A DNA stretch of 64,000 nucleotides from Sulfuricurvum sp. (GTDB lineage Bacteria > Campylobacterota > Campylobacteria > Campylobacterales > Sulfurimonadaceae). The notes under the pieces are model-generated. The model was not told the DNA's origin, ran no database searches, and worked only from the letters and a program-made list of their open reading frames with translations. Position numbers and translations under genes: made by a program. Numbering within the stretch: the first letter of the stretch is position 1; each line of letters opens with the position of its first letter. Shown here one piece after another: positions 1-9,100 of the stretch. The DNA is taken from contig NZ_JAQUHV010000008.1 of the NCBI RefSeq assembly GCF_028681615.1, positions 1 to 64,000 of the forward strand, read 5' to 3'.

Positions 1-137
1 TGATCATCCACACTCTCATAACGAGGACGAACTTCCCCATTCACTTTTGCATCGCTAAAGAGGGTAAAACCGTCTGCACTCAGTACATTCGGCAACAAGG
101 TTAATACAGCTACTGCTGATAGTGTGACTTTTTTCAT
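1..137 (-). CDS. Outer-membrane porin-like protein (N-terminus only)
   Basis: Only the first 45 codons are inside the window; the gene continues past position 1. The ATG is at 137-135 on the minus strand. The peptide starts MKKVTLSAVAVLTLL and has a Sec-type signal peptide ending near LSA-DG. A stretch with KVNGEVRPRYESVDD follows, typical of the first beta strand of Campylobacterota porins and alginate-export-type outer-membrane proteins. It lies downstream of nrtD on the same strand, separated by a structured repeat, so it may be a separate transcription unit. The exact porin family cannot be told from so short a piece. Confidence 0.6.
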   Translation of the reverse strand, partial: MKKVTLSAVAVLTLLPNVLSADGFTLFSDAKVNGEVRPRYESVDD

Positions 138-166
138 ATATGAATCCTTAGTATAGTTTATTACAC

Positions 167-243
167 AAACGGAGCAAAGCCCCGCTTTGTTACGCTAACG
201 CTGAGTTTTGCTCGGCGCAATGCCCATGCACGCAAGCGTGCAT
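167..243. repeat. Dispersed structured intergenic repeat, copy D
   Basis: This stretch fills most of the nrtD-porin gap. It contains the core GGAGCAAAGCCCC (171-183) inside an imperfect hairpin closed by ACAAA/TTTGT, then a GCTGAG/CTCGGC hairpin, and a perfect ATGCACGC-AA-GCGTGCAT hairpin at 226-243 just beyond the nrtD stop. The core is shared with copies near 21.3, 34.5 and 46.6 kb. The last hairpin could also serve as the nrt operon terminator, but no clear U-run follows it on the minus strand. Confidence 0.6.
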
Positions 244-244
244 T

Positions 245-1045
245 TTATTCATCTTCTTTTGCAAATTTCGAATAGAGAAACTCGATAATCGCGCCACGGC
301 ATCGAAGATACTCTTCGTTATGCTGTAATTCCAAACGATTGCGGGGACGCGGAAGATTGACTTCCAGCACTTCTCCGATCGTCGCTTCGGGGCCGTTGGT
401 CATCATGATGACGCGGTCGCTCAGAAGGACCGCTTCATCGACATCGTGAGTGATGATGATGACGGTATTGCCTGTTTGCATCTGAATCCGCATCAAATGA
501 TCTTGCAGATTGGCGCGTGTGAGCGAATCGAGCGCTCCGAACGGCTCATCCATCAACAGCACTTTCGGCTCGATGGCGAGGGCTCTGGCGATTCCGACAC
601 GCTGTTTCATCCCGCCGCTGATCTCACCGGGGAATTTGTCTTTGGCATGGTCGAGATTGACCATTTGGATATATTTCATCACGTGATCGCGGATTTCGCT
701 GTTGCTGAGATCTTTGCCCAACACTTTTCGTACGGCCATCTCGATATTTTGATAGACACTGAGCCACGGGAGGAGCGAATGGTTTTGAAAGACCACGGCA
801 CGTTCCGGTCCGGGTGCCGTAATATGTTTGTCTTCCAACAGTATGGTTCCGTTACTGATCGTATCCAAGCCGGCTATCAGATTGAGAATCGTCGATTTTC
901 CGCAGCCAGAGTGCCCGATAATCGAAACGATTTCATTTTCTTTAATCTCGAGTTTGACATCCCGAAGTGCGACATACTCTTTTCCTCCGCCCAAAGGGAA
1001 GATTTTATCGACATGATCGATTTTTAAAAATGGTTTTACACTCAT
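245..1045 (-). CDS. nrtD: Nitrate ABC transporter ATP-binding protein (NrtD-like)
   Basis: A 266-residue ATPase that powers nitrate (or closely related anion) import across the inner membrane. It shows Walker A GHSGCGKST at residues 44-52, the Q-loop (VVFQNHSLLPW), the signature ISGGMKQRVGIARA, Walker B LLMDEPFGALD and the switch histidine in IIITHDVDEA. Family assignment rests on similarity to the single-domain NrtD/SsuB/TauB group and on its neighbours. It overlaps the nrtB stop by 4 bases (ATGA-type), so the two are translationally coupled. Taurine or cyanate transport is the main alternative, but the NrtA-type binding protein upstream argues for nitrate. Confidence 0.9.
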   Translation of the reverse strand: MSVKPFLKIDHVDKIFPLGGGKEYVALRDVKLEIKENEIVSIIGHSGCGKSTILNLIAGLDTISNGTILLEDKHITAPGPERAVVFQNHSLLPWLSVYQNIEMAVRKVLGKDLSNSEIRDHVMKYIQMVNLDHAKDKFPGEISGGMKQRVGIARALAIEPKVLLMDEPFGALDSLTRANLQDHLMRIQMQTGNTVIIITHDVDEAVLLSDRVIMMTNGPEATIGEVLEVNLPRPRNRLELQHNEEYLRCRGAIIEFLYSKFAKEDE

Positions 1046-1833
1046 GCCCGTCCTCGCTTTCGATAATCAAAGAAATCGGCAATCACACCCATGATGCCAT
1101 CCAAAATCAGCCCTATCACCCCGACGATCGCAATTCCGATGATGATCGAGTGATAGTTTAGGTTGTTGTATTCATCCCAGATCCAAAACCCGATTCCTAT
1201 ACCGCCGGTGAGCATTTCAGCTGCGACAATAACGAGCCATGCAATCCCCAGTGAGAGCCGCATTCCCGTAAAAATAAACGGAACCGCAACCGGGAGGATG
1301 ATCTGAAATACTTTCTCAAACGGCGTCAGCTGCAACACTTTTGCAACGTTGAGATAATCCTCGCTTACACTTCTCACCCCAAGTGCCGTGTTGATGATAA
1401 TCGGCCAGATCGAGGTGATAAAAATGGTTGTGATTGCAGTCAGGTTAATATCTTTGAACACAAAAAGAAGCAATGGCAGCCATGCCAACGGTGAAACCGG
1501 CTTAAGTATCTGAATAAACGGGTTGAATGCGATAAACGCATTTTTGCTCATCCCGATCAATAGACCTAAAGGTACTCCGACAAGAATTGCCAGAGCGAAT
1601 CCGCCGAATACCCGCTCAAGAGAGTTGAGTACCTGCCAGCCTATCCCTTTGTCATCCTCATTGTTGATATAAAACGGATCGGCAAATACCTCTTTCGCGA
1701 CATCGTAGGTTTCACTCGGAGTCGGAAACTGTTCGACATGGCTTGCCAGTGCCGACCATCCCGCGATGATGAGTACGAGTACGAGCAGAGGAAGAACGAT
1801 CCTCTTGCCCAATTCAAACGCTTTTGAATTCAT
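1042..1833 (-). CDS. nrtB: Nitrate ABC transporter permease (NrtB-like)
   Basis: A 263-residue inner-membrane permease of the BPD type with about six hydrophobic segments. The cytoplasmic coupling loop lies around LNVAKVLQLTPFEKVFQIILP, which matches the EAA-type motif that docks on the ATPase. The first 20 residues form the N-terminal membrane segment after a short basic start. It sits 10 bases downstream of the nrtA stop and overlaps nrtD, giving a compact nrtA-nrtB-nrtD operon on the minus strand. Periplasmic delivery by NrtA is expected. Confidence 0.9.
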   Translation of the reverse strand: MNSKAFELGKRIVLPLLVLVLIIAGWSALASHVEQFPTPSETYDVAKEVFADPFYINNEDDKGIGWQVLNSLERVFGGFALAILVGVPLGLLIGMSKNAFIAFNPFIQILKPVSPLAWLPLLLFVFKDINLTAITTIFITSIWPIIINTALGVRSVSEDYLNVAKVLQLTPFEKVFQIILPVAVPFIFTGMRLSLGIAWLVIVAAEMLTGGIGIGFWIWDEYNNLNYHSIIIGIAIVGVIGLILDGIMGVIADFFDYRKRGRA

Positions 1834-1843
1834 GACTCAGCCC

Positions 1844-3226
1844 TTATTTGATGTATTTAGGATTGGCACATCCTGCCGGACCGTATGGGCATACGTATGC
1901 AGGCTGGAGTGTTTTGACTTTCCACGTATTGGCTTTGGCTAAAGCGGTTTTGGAAACTTTGGCATGATTGACTTTGGTGTCATAGATATAATCCACGGCA
2001 TGATTGGGGTCAAACACTTTGCCGTCAATGAACTTGTTATATTGGTCTTTACCGTCGATTTTCCACGGAGAAGCCGGCAGAGAATATCCAACGCTTTTTG
2101 CCGCTTTGGCAAACAAATCGGGACGGTAAACCGCTTCGACTGTTTTTTTCATATCGATTGGCTTATCGATTTGTCCCCAGCGGATCATTTGGGTCAAATA
2201 CCACATTCCATGGCTGTAGAACGGATATGCCGCATAATCGTTGGCAAAGACGTTAAACATCGGATTCGGTTCGCTTGGTTTGCCTTTTAGGAACTGAAAT
2301 GTTCCGGTCATGGAGTTGTCGATAATGTCTTTGGGTGCATTGACGTACTCTTTTTTAGAGAGGATGGCGGAAGCCTCTTTTCGGTTATCCCATGAAGCAT
2401 CGAGCCATTTTTGCGCCTCGATGATCGACTGCATGACGGCTTGGGTAGTTTCCGGATTTTTGTCGGCAAACGATTTGGTCGACATCAAAACTTTTTCGGG
2501 TTTGTTATTCCAAATGTCATAGTTGGTTACCAAAGAAGACCCGAGATTTGCCATAACCGCCCGTTCATTCCACGGTTCACCGACACAATATCCGTCGATA
2601 TTTCCGGCTTGGAGGTTTGCTACCATCTGAGGCGGCGGAACAACTTTCAAGGTGGTATCGGCATCCGGATCAATCCCGCTCATAGCCATCCAGTAGCGGA
2701 TTTCATAGTTATGGGTAGAGACAGGGAATACCATACCGAATTCAAGCGGTTTATATTTTGCGCCTTCAGCGGCATGCTTGGCATCGATCAGTTTTTTGAG
2801 CGAAGCAGAGGTAACTGGGCGCTTGACCGCATCCAAACCGTATTTTTCCATTTGTGTGATGACATCGTTTCCGAAAGTGATCGCATTACCGTTGTAATCG
2901 AGGGAGAGGAGGGCATACATCGGTGTATTTCCGCTGATGCCGAGTGTCGCTGCTAACGGCATTCCCGCAAGTGCGTGGGAATAGTCGTATTCGCCGCTGA
3001 TCACTTTTTGCTGAATGCCGGCCCAGCCGCCGCCTTCTTTTACAACGTCAACGTTCAAACCGTGTTTGGCAAAGAATCCTTTCTCTTTTGCAATAACGAT
3101 CGGCGCACAATCGGTTAGGGCGATGAAACCGATTTTCAGATTTGTTTTTTCCGGTGCAGCCATCGCAATAGAAGCGGCGATGGAGAGTAGCAAAGCACCT
3201 TTTCCTAAAACATTCAAGCATTTCAT
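1844..3226 (-). CDS. nrtA: Nitrate ABC transporter substrate-binding protein (NrtA-like)
   Basis: A 460-residue periplasmic solute-binding protein of the NrtA/CmpA family. I place the start at 3226 because ATAAGGAGTT precedes this ATG and a Sec signal peptide ([25 protein letters not shown]) follows directly. The reading frame stays open another 57 codons upstream, but that part covers the promoter and looks non-coding. Family hallmarks are [22 protein letters not shown] near the mature N-terminus, [12 protein letters not shown], and [12 protein letters not shown]. It is the first gene of the nrt operon, and its promoter region carries the operator-like box shared with narK. Confidence 0.92.
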   Translation of the reverse strand: MKCLNVLGKGALLLSIAASIAMAAPEKTNLKIGFIALTDCAPIVIAKEKGFFAKHGLNVDVVKEGGGWAGIQQKVISGEYDYSHALAGMPLAATLGISGNTPMYALLSLDYNGNAITFGNDVITQMEKYGLDAVKRPVTSASLKKLIDAKHAAEGAKYKPLEFGMVFPVSTHNYEIRYWMAMSGIDPDADTTLKVVPPPQMVANLQAGNIDGYCVGEPWNERAVMANLGSSLVTNYDIWNNKPEKVLMSTKSFADKNPETTQAVMQSIIEAQKWLDASWDNRKEASAILSKKEYVNAPKDIIDNSMTGTFQFLKGKPSEPNPMFNVFANDYAAYPFYSHGMWYLTQMIRWGQIDKPIDMKKTVEAVYRPDLFAKAAKSVGYSLPASPWKIDGKDQYNKFIDGKVFDPNHAVDYIYDTKVNHAKVSKTALAKANTWKVKTLQPAYVCPYGPAGCANPKYIK

Positions 3227-3253
3227 ATCGAACTCCTTATTAAGACTATTTTG

Positions 3254-3321
3254 TCTGAAATAATTGTAGAGTAAAAAGTCCGAAATAGAATGCAGTCTAT
3301 TGTTTAAAAAATAAACAATAG
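3254..3321 (-). promoter_or_regulatory. nrtA promoter with inverted-repeat operator shared with narK
   Basis: Read on the minus strand, a perfect 10-bp inverted repeat with a five-base A/T spacer lies at 3297-3321 (arms CTATTGTTTA and TAAACAATAG). About 28 bases downstream comes CTACAATTATTTCAGA (3269-3254), which includes a -10-like TACAAT. No good -35 hexamer is visible. The same two blocks at nearly the same spacing occur upstream of narK (12760-12822). I infer that an activator or repressor binds the palindrome; its identity is unknown. Confidence 0.6.
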
Positions 3322-3475
3322 TATGATTATTATTTATAGTTTTATTGTTTTGTATTTCTATCAGCGGATATTGCTGTGATTTAACCCATCTCTGCATACA
3401 AGTTAAGTTATAATTTAAACATGCAGGGATAGATTATAGAAAATAAAAATATGTCAAAACGAGAAGGAGAGTGTT

Positions 3476-4870
3476 TTGTTCCATAAATATGAAATTGTTG
3501 AACGGCAAAATAATGCTCTCCAAAAACTTAATGAAATTGCCGCTATATCCAACCTGGATCCGAAGGAGACATTACTTCAAGCACTCATTGTCGGGAAAGA
3601 GTATTTCGGTCTGGAGTTTGCTATTGTCAGTCATATTGTCGGTGAAAATTATACAGTTGAAGTTCAATCGTCGCCGACAGATACCCTGTATGACGGGCAA
3701 CTGTTCGCACTTGGTTCTACATATTGTAAAACGACATTGGAAATAGATGACGTTCTCGCCATTACCGATGTTACAAAGTCACAATATGTCGGTCATCCAT
3801 GTCATAAAGAATTTGCTCTCGTATCTTATATCGGTGCGCCCGTCAGAGTGAATTCTGAAATATACGGAACAATCAATTTTTCTTCACCGAACGGCAGATA
3901 TTTGGAATACGATGAAATCGATTATGAATTTATGCGGTTATTAGCACGATGGGCTGGATCTTTTTTGGAGCGGAAGTTCGCACTCGATGAATTGTATTTT
4001 GCCAAAAAACGGTTTGAAATGATCTTTGAAAATAATGCTTCCGGTATTTTTGTGGTTAATAACAGTGGTCAGATCATGATGGCGAATAGACGTTTTTGCG
4101 ACATTATCGGATATTCAAAGGATGAATTGTTAGGGCAGAATACACAGCTTATTCATATTACTCAGGAATCGTATGAAACCGTCAAAGAAAAATTTAGCGT
4201 AGCGCACAATAATCTGTCACTAAAACTTGAATATACACTCAAAAGAAAAGATCAGAAATATATTGATTGCGAGTTTTTTGGTGCACCAATAGAGCTTGAG
4301 AAACAAAGTGTAGGGATTGTATGGAGTATTTTAGATATTACAAGTGAAAAAAAGCTTCAGCATCAGCTCGAAGAGCAAGCTTCTACGGATTATTTGACCG
4401 GATTGTTTAATCGAAGATATTTTACTGGCCGTTTGGAAGAAGAAATTTTTAGAGTACAGCGTAATAAAAATAATGCTACCGCTTTAATGATGCTGGACTT
4501 AGATAAATTCAAAAATATCAATGATACTTTCGGACATCTGGCCGGTGATGAAGTATTAAAAAGATTCACGAGTATTTTAAAAAGAAATTTACGTAAAACG
4601 GATATTTCAGGTAGAATCGGAGGAGAAGAGTTTGCTGTGATTTTACCTGATACGACAATAGACAGAGCAGTTGTCTTAGCCAACCGGATTCGAGAAGAAG
4701 TATCCAATCATACGGTAAAGTATGGTAGGGAGAAAATAATTTTTACGGTGAGTATCGGCCTGACAGTATTGTCGTATGAGGACAGTAATTTTGATACTGC
4801 TTTGGCCCGTGTTGATAATGCATTGTATTCGGCCAAAATGAATGGGCGTAATAGAGTCGAGCAAAAATAA
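3476..4870 (+). CDS. GAF-PAS-GGDEF diguanylate cyclase
   Basis: A 464-residue soluble signalling protein predicted to make cyclic di-GMP. The order is an N-terminal GAF domain (about 10-165), a PAS domain (about 175-295, with MIFENNASGIFVVN) and a C-terminal GGDEF domain. The active-site loop is GGEEF at about 382-386, so it should be catalytic. RKTD lies five residues before it and matches the inhibitory I-site RxxD. There is no transmembrane segment. The start is TTG at 3476, chosen because AGGAGA lies just upstream; there is no in-frame ATG nearby. It is divergent from nrtA and convergent with the Rrf2 gene. The GAF ligand is unknown. Confidence 0.9.
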   Translation: MFHKYEIVERQNNALQKLNEIAAISNLDPKETLLQALIVGKEYFGLEFAIVSHIVGENYTVEVQSSPTDTLYDGQLFALGSTYCKTTLEIDDVLAITDVTKSQYVGHPCHKEFALVSYIGAPVRVNSEIYGTINFSSPNGRYLEYDEIDYEFMRLLARWAGSFLERKFALDELYFAKKRFEMIFENNASGIFVVNNSGQIMMANRRFCDIIGYSKDELLGQNTQLIHITQESYETVKEKFSVAHNNLSLKLEYTLKRKDQKYIDCEFFGAPIELEKQSVGIVWSILDITSEKKLQHQLEEQASTDYLTGLFNRRYFTGRLEEEIFRVQRNKNNATALMMLDLDKFKNINDTFGHLAGDEVLKRFTSILKRNLRKTDISGRIGGEEFAVILPDTTIDRAVVLANRIREEVSNHTVKYGREKIIFTVSIGLTVLSYEDSNFDTALARVDNALYSAKMNGRNRVEQK

Positions 4871-4902
4871 GAGTTGATAGCGAGTCTAGCAGTTAGGTTG
4901 TT

Positions 4903-5328
4903 TTAAATCCGTTTTACTTTTCGTAAAGTGACGTCATCCGTAATATCACTTAAGCGCATTGCTGCATACATCTCCAGCATCTCTTGTCTCCATATATCCC
5001 ATTGGGCATGCAGGGCACACGGTTTTTCCGCTTCACAATCTCCGATCCCCAAAACGCAGGCATCAAAAAAGGTGGTTCCGTCCACGGCTTCTATAATGGA
5101 TAAGAGTGTAATTTCCGAAGCTTCGCGTGCGAGCGTGACACCGCCTGTCGCACCGCGTTGAGAGATTAGAAGATGTGCATGGACCAGTTTCTGAAGCGAT
5201 TTTGCCAAAAAAGGGAAGGGAAGATCGAGCGCGTCACTGATCACTTGTATTCGATGGAATTCTCCTGCCGGTTTGGTTGAGAGCCATACTGCGGCTCGGA
5301 TCGTATCTTGACAAGCGGAAGAGAGCAT
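4903..5328 (-). CDS. Rrf2-family transcriptional regulator
   Basis: A 141-residue winged-helix regulator. The N-terminal helix-turn-helix is seen in AVWLSTKPAGEFHRIQVISDALDLPFPFLAKSLQKL, and the wing in ISQRGATGGVTLAR. Three cysteines at about 91, 98 and 104 have C-x6-C-x5-C spacing, close to the iron-sulfur ligands of NsrR and IscR. This suggests an Fe-S cluster that senses nitric oxide, oxygen or Fe-S status. No Fe-S assembly gene is adjacent, so an NsrR-like role in a nitrate-using organism is plausible but unproven. It is convergent with the diguanylate cyclase gene. Confidence 0.88.
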   Translation of the reverse strand: MLSSACQDTIRAAVWLSTKPAGEFHRIQVISDALDLPFPFLAKSLQKLVHAHLLISQRGATGGVTLAREASEITLLSIIEAVDGTTFFDACVLGIGDCEAEKPCALHAQWDIWRQEMLEMYAAMRLSDITDDVTLRKVKRI

Positions 5329-5422
5329 TGAAAACCTTTAAACTGTTTTGGAGGGTAATTGTGACATATAAAAAGAAATTTTGGGTAAGAGATAGGAATA
5401 ATATCGAAGAGAGAACTAAGTT

Positions 5423-6169
5423 GTGATCAGTAAAATGCGAATCATGCAAAAAATTATTATCAATCAAAAATATTACGGTTCCATTGAAATCGAAGAAAAT
5501 GATGAAGCGAAACGCGTTTTATCCAAAGTCAAAAATGCTTTCGGTGCAGGAAAAACGATGGAAATCGGACTTATTTTTCCTCAGTACAAGCTCAAAGCAT
5601 TGGAAAATTACCAAAAAGGGGGAGCGAGACAGGAACTCGCCGATATCGATCTCTATATCGCTCTGGGAAAAGTGTTGAAATTTGACACCGCCGATGCCGA
5701 AAAGCTCAAAAACAAGATCGAACTGATCAACGATATTGCCCATAACCACTACAATATTTCGAAACGTCTCACGTTGATCAACAAAGTAAAAGCGACTCAG
5801 AACAGAGGAGATTATCTGTTTTGGGATATTGAAAACTTTTCGAATATCGGATCACTTTTTAATGACGTCATCGAGAAATTCGATATTCCCGATAACCGTA
5901 TTTATGTTGCAGCTAATCCCGACTCGCTCTATTTGTATAAAAGCCAATGGGAAGCGGATTTGTACGACTATAAAAAGACGCTTCAGTCGTTTAATTTCAC
6001 CAAATGCGATCACGGCAAAAACGTAGCCGATGATATTTTACTGGGACACTTTCAAAAGCTTTCACTCCGCAATGCAAATGCCTATCTGATGACGTTTGAC
6101 CGTGAATTGAAAGAGCGGTTTGTCGCTGAGTGCCATCCGAGCAATAATCTTTATATTTTGGAAAAATAA
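5423..6169 (+). CDS. NYN/PIN-like domain protein, possible nuclease
   Basis: A 248-residue protein in two parts. Residues 1-125 are a charged region I do not recognise. From about 130 a NYN (PIN-like) fold is suggested by YLFWDIENFSNIGSLF (D135 and N138), then KNVADDILLGHF (D203/D204) and MTFDRELKERF (D226), which give the spaced acidic residues expected of a metal-dependent ribonuclease. The assignment is by eye. The start is uncertain: GTG at 5423 has GAGAG about 8 bases upstream, and ATGs at 5435 and 5444 are alternatives. It is convergent with the next gene, the two stops being 2 bases apart. The substrate is unknown. Confidence 0.65.
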   Translation: MISKMRIMQKIIINQKYYGSIEIEENDEAKRVLSKVKNAFGAGKTMEIGLIFPQYKLKALENYQKGGARQELADIDLYIALGKVLKFDTADAEKLKNKIELINDIAHNHYNISKRLTLINKVKATQNRGDYLFWDIENFSNIGSLFNDVIEKFDIPDNRIYVAANPDSLYLYKSQWEADLYDYKKTLQSFNFTKCDHGKNVADDILLGHFQKLSLRNANAYLMTFDRELKERFVAECHPSNNLYILEK

Positions 6170-6171
6170 GA

Positions 6172-9100
6172 TTACGGCAGCGTCGGATTTAATACATATG
6201 CTTTAAATTCCTGTGCGGGGAGCGGTTTGCTAAAATAATATCCCTGCACTTCTTTACAACCGTTTTCACGCAGCAGTGAAAGCTGTTCAGCGGTTTCGAC
6301 TCCCTCTGCAATCGTAATCATATTGAGACTATTCGCCATATTGATGATCGTTTGTACAATGCTTTTATCTTCTGAATTTTCAGTTATGTCATGGATGAAA
6401 GATTGATCGATTTTGAGTTTATAGACCCGGAATTTTTTGAGGTAGTTGAGTGAAGAGTACCCGGTTCCGAAATCATCGATCGACATCCGTATTCCATGAC
6501 TGTCAAGCTCCTTCATCAACTCGATAGCATGAAGCGGATTCTCCATTGCGATTCCTTCTGTCAATTCGAGTTCCAGATAGTGTGTCGGCAGCTGAAGCTC
6601 ATCGAGGATACTTAAGATCAATGAAACGAGTTGGGGATGACGGAACTGGATAGCGGAGAGATTGACGGCCATTAGAAAGGGCTCTATTCCCTCAGAAATC
6701 CACGATTTTAATTGTCCGAGTGCACGACGAAGAACCCATTCTCCGATCGTGACGATTTGTCCGCTCTCTTCGGCAATCGGTATGAATTCTACGGGTGAGA
6801 TCATTCCAAATATCGGATGATTCCATCGTAAAAGAGCTTCTGCCCCGACAATTCCCCCTGTCTCAATCGATATTTGAGGCTGATAATAGAGTTCCAGCTC
6901 ATCTCGTTTAACAGCATTGCGAAGGGCATTTTCGAGTTCAAGATTGCGAGTAGAACGTGCCTGGATTTCAGGTGTGACGAACCGATAGCAATTTCGTCCA
7001 TCGTGTTTGGCCCGATACATTGCGGCATCGGCAGATTGGAACAGTAATTCTGCATTCTTTCCGTCGATTGGGTAGAGCGCAATCCCGATAGAGGGGGTAA
7101 TGGTAAGTTCATGCTGCTGAATATAATACGGTTCTGATATGACATCGATAATTTTTTCAGCAACGTGGGCCGCTCCGTCAGCATCGGTACCCGGGAGGAG
7201 GATGACAAATTCATCTCCTCCTTGTCGGGACAAGGTGTCTTCATCACGCACAATGGACTGTATACGTTTTGAGACTTGGATGAGTAAATCATCACCGATA
7301 GAATGCCCCAGAGAATCGTTGATGTTTTTAAAATGATCCAGATCCAAAAAGAGCAGGGCTACAGGTTCCTGTGCACGGTAAGCAATACTGATGGCATATT
7401 TCACTCGATCATTGAGGAGAGTACGGTTCGGCAGTTCGGTGAGGGAATCATAATGGGCCAGCCATTGCACTTTCTCTTCAGCCAATTTTTGGGCTGTAAT
7501 GTCTTGGACAGAACCTTGAATCTGGGTGATTTCTCCACTTTCCCGGATCGCTGATGCGATCATTCTAACCCATTTTTGGTTCCCTTTTTGGGTCGTCATT
7601 TGGAGTTCCAGCTCGCGTGAAACTCCATCACGAATGATTGTATCCAGAGCCGTCTGTGCTTTTTCTCGCCATGGTCCATGAAAAATACTCAGCCCTGTCG
7701 CTAATGTAACTTCATCGGAAGGCTCTAAGTCATAAATAAGAGACGCCTCTTTTGTCCAGATACCGAGTCCATTTTTAAGGTTGATTTTCCATCCGCCGAT
7801 ATGGGCTGCGGAACTCATCTCCTCCAGGAGTTTTTCTGTTTTGAGTAAATCGGCATTGGCTTTTTTCCGTTTTGTTTCACGATCAAAATTTTCCATCGCA
7901 AAGCTGATATCCATCGCCATCTCGGTTAGCAGTTCCTGACTGGATTGATCAAAAGCATCAGGTTTATCCGCATAGACGGTAAATGCCCCTATCACTTTCC
8001 CATTCAGATGAATCGGCAATGCGGCAGAGCCCTTCCATCCTGCATTGGCACCACGTTCATGCCACGGTTCGGTAACGGGATCGTTTAAAAAATCCTGACA
8101 CCAATAGGGACGGTTTTCACGTATCGCCGTCCCGGTCGGCCCTTTACCGGATGGAATATCGGCAAGAATGGATATCTCAATACCCTCCAGATAATGATGG
8201 GTATCTCCATAGGAAGCGGCTACTCGGACATACTCACCGCTTGAATCGATGAGAGCGATCCATGCCATAACGATACCGTTATCCGAAACGATCCCTTTAC
8301 ATACTTCTATGAAAAGTTCTTCCGGAGTTTCGGCACGGACAATTGTTTTATTACAATGGCTGAGGGCCCCATACAGATTCGAGAGCTGTTGATTACGCAT
8401 TTCATGGTTATAGTGGACGGTAATATCACGTGCAATTCCCAGAATTCCGAGGAGCGTTCCTGTTTCGTCACGCATCGGAGTTTTGATTGTTTCGAGCAGT
8501 GCACGATGGCCGTCGTCGGCAAAGGTTACCCACTCTTCATTGATACTCAGACCATTTTTTTCCATTGCCAAACGGTCTTTTTCACGGAAGAAATCTGCCA
8601 GCTCCGCATTGACGAAATCGTAATCGCTTTTGCCGACGATCTCATCCTCTTTTGCCCCGAAAAAGCGTTCAAACATAGGATTGCAGAGTAAGTAGACGCC
8701 ATTGATATCTTTTAGCCATATAAGATCGGGGATGGTATTGAGAAGCGTATGGAGTTCATTTTTGGTTTTTGCAATTTCAAAGGTACGTTCTTTGACCCTC
8801 TGTTCGAGATAATGTCGGTAACTTTTCAGTTCAGTGTATTGTTTGGCAATGTATCCGAAGAGCAGAGAGATGAAAATTCCTAATGCGGCTTCAATGGAAA
8901 TAATCCATTTATTGTACCATCCGTTTGTAGGGGTGATAGCAAGCTTCCATTGGGCATTCGGGACATGGATGGTGGTTTCAATCGGCTGGTCCAATGTTCC
9001 AGTTTTGGATTGGGCAATAACTTGAGGCAGCCGTGTTTGCGGATGAATTCGGGTGAGCACGTAGTCATACCCCTCTTTGTTCAAAACGGTAAATTCAAGA

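Noticed and set aside
446-1027. 193-codon plus-strand frame opposite nrtD
   Set aside because: It lies wholly inside a clear ABC ATPase gene, has no ribosome binding site and no recognisable motifs.
3227-3397. 57-codon N-terminal extension of nrtA
   Set aside because: It spans the promoter-like region, is AT-rich and low-complexity, and would hide the signal peptide; the ATG at 3226 has ATAAGGAGTT upstream.
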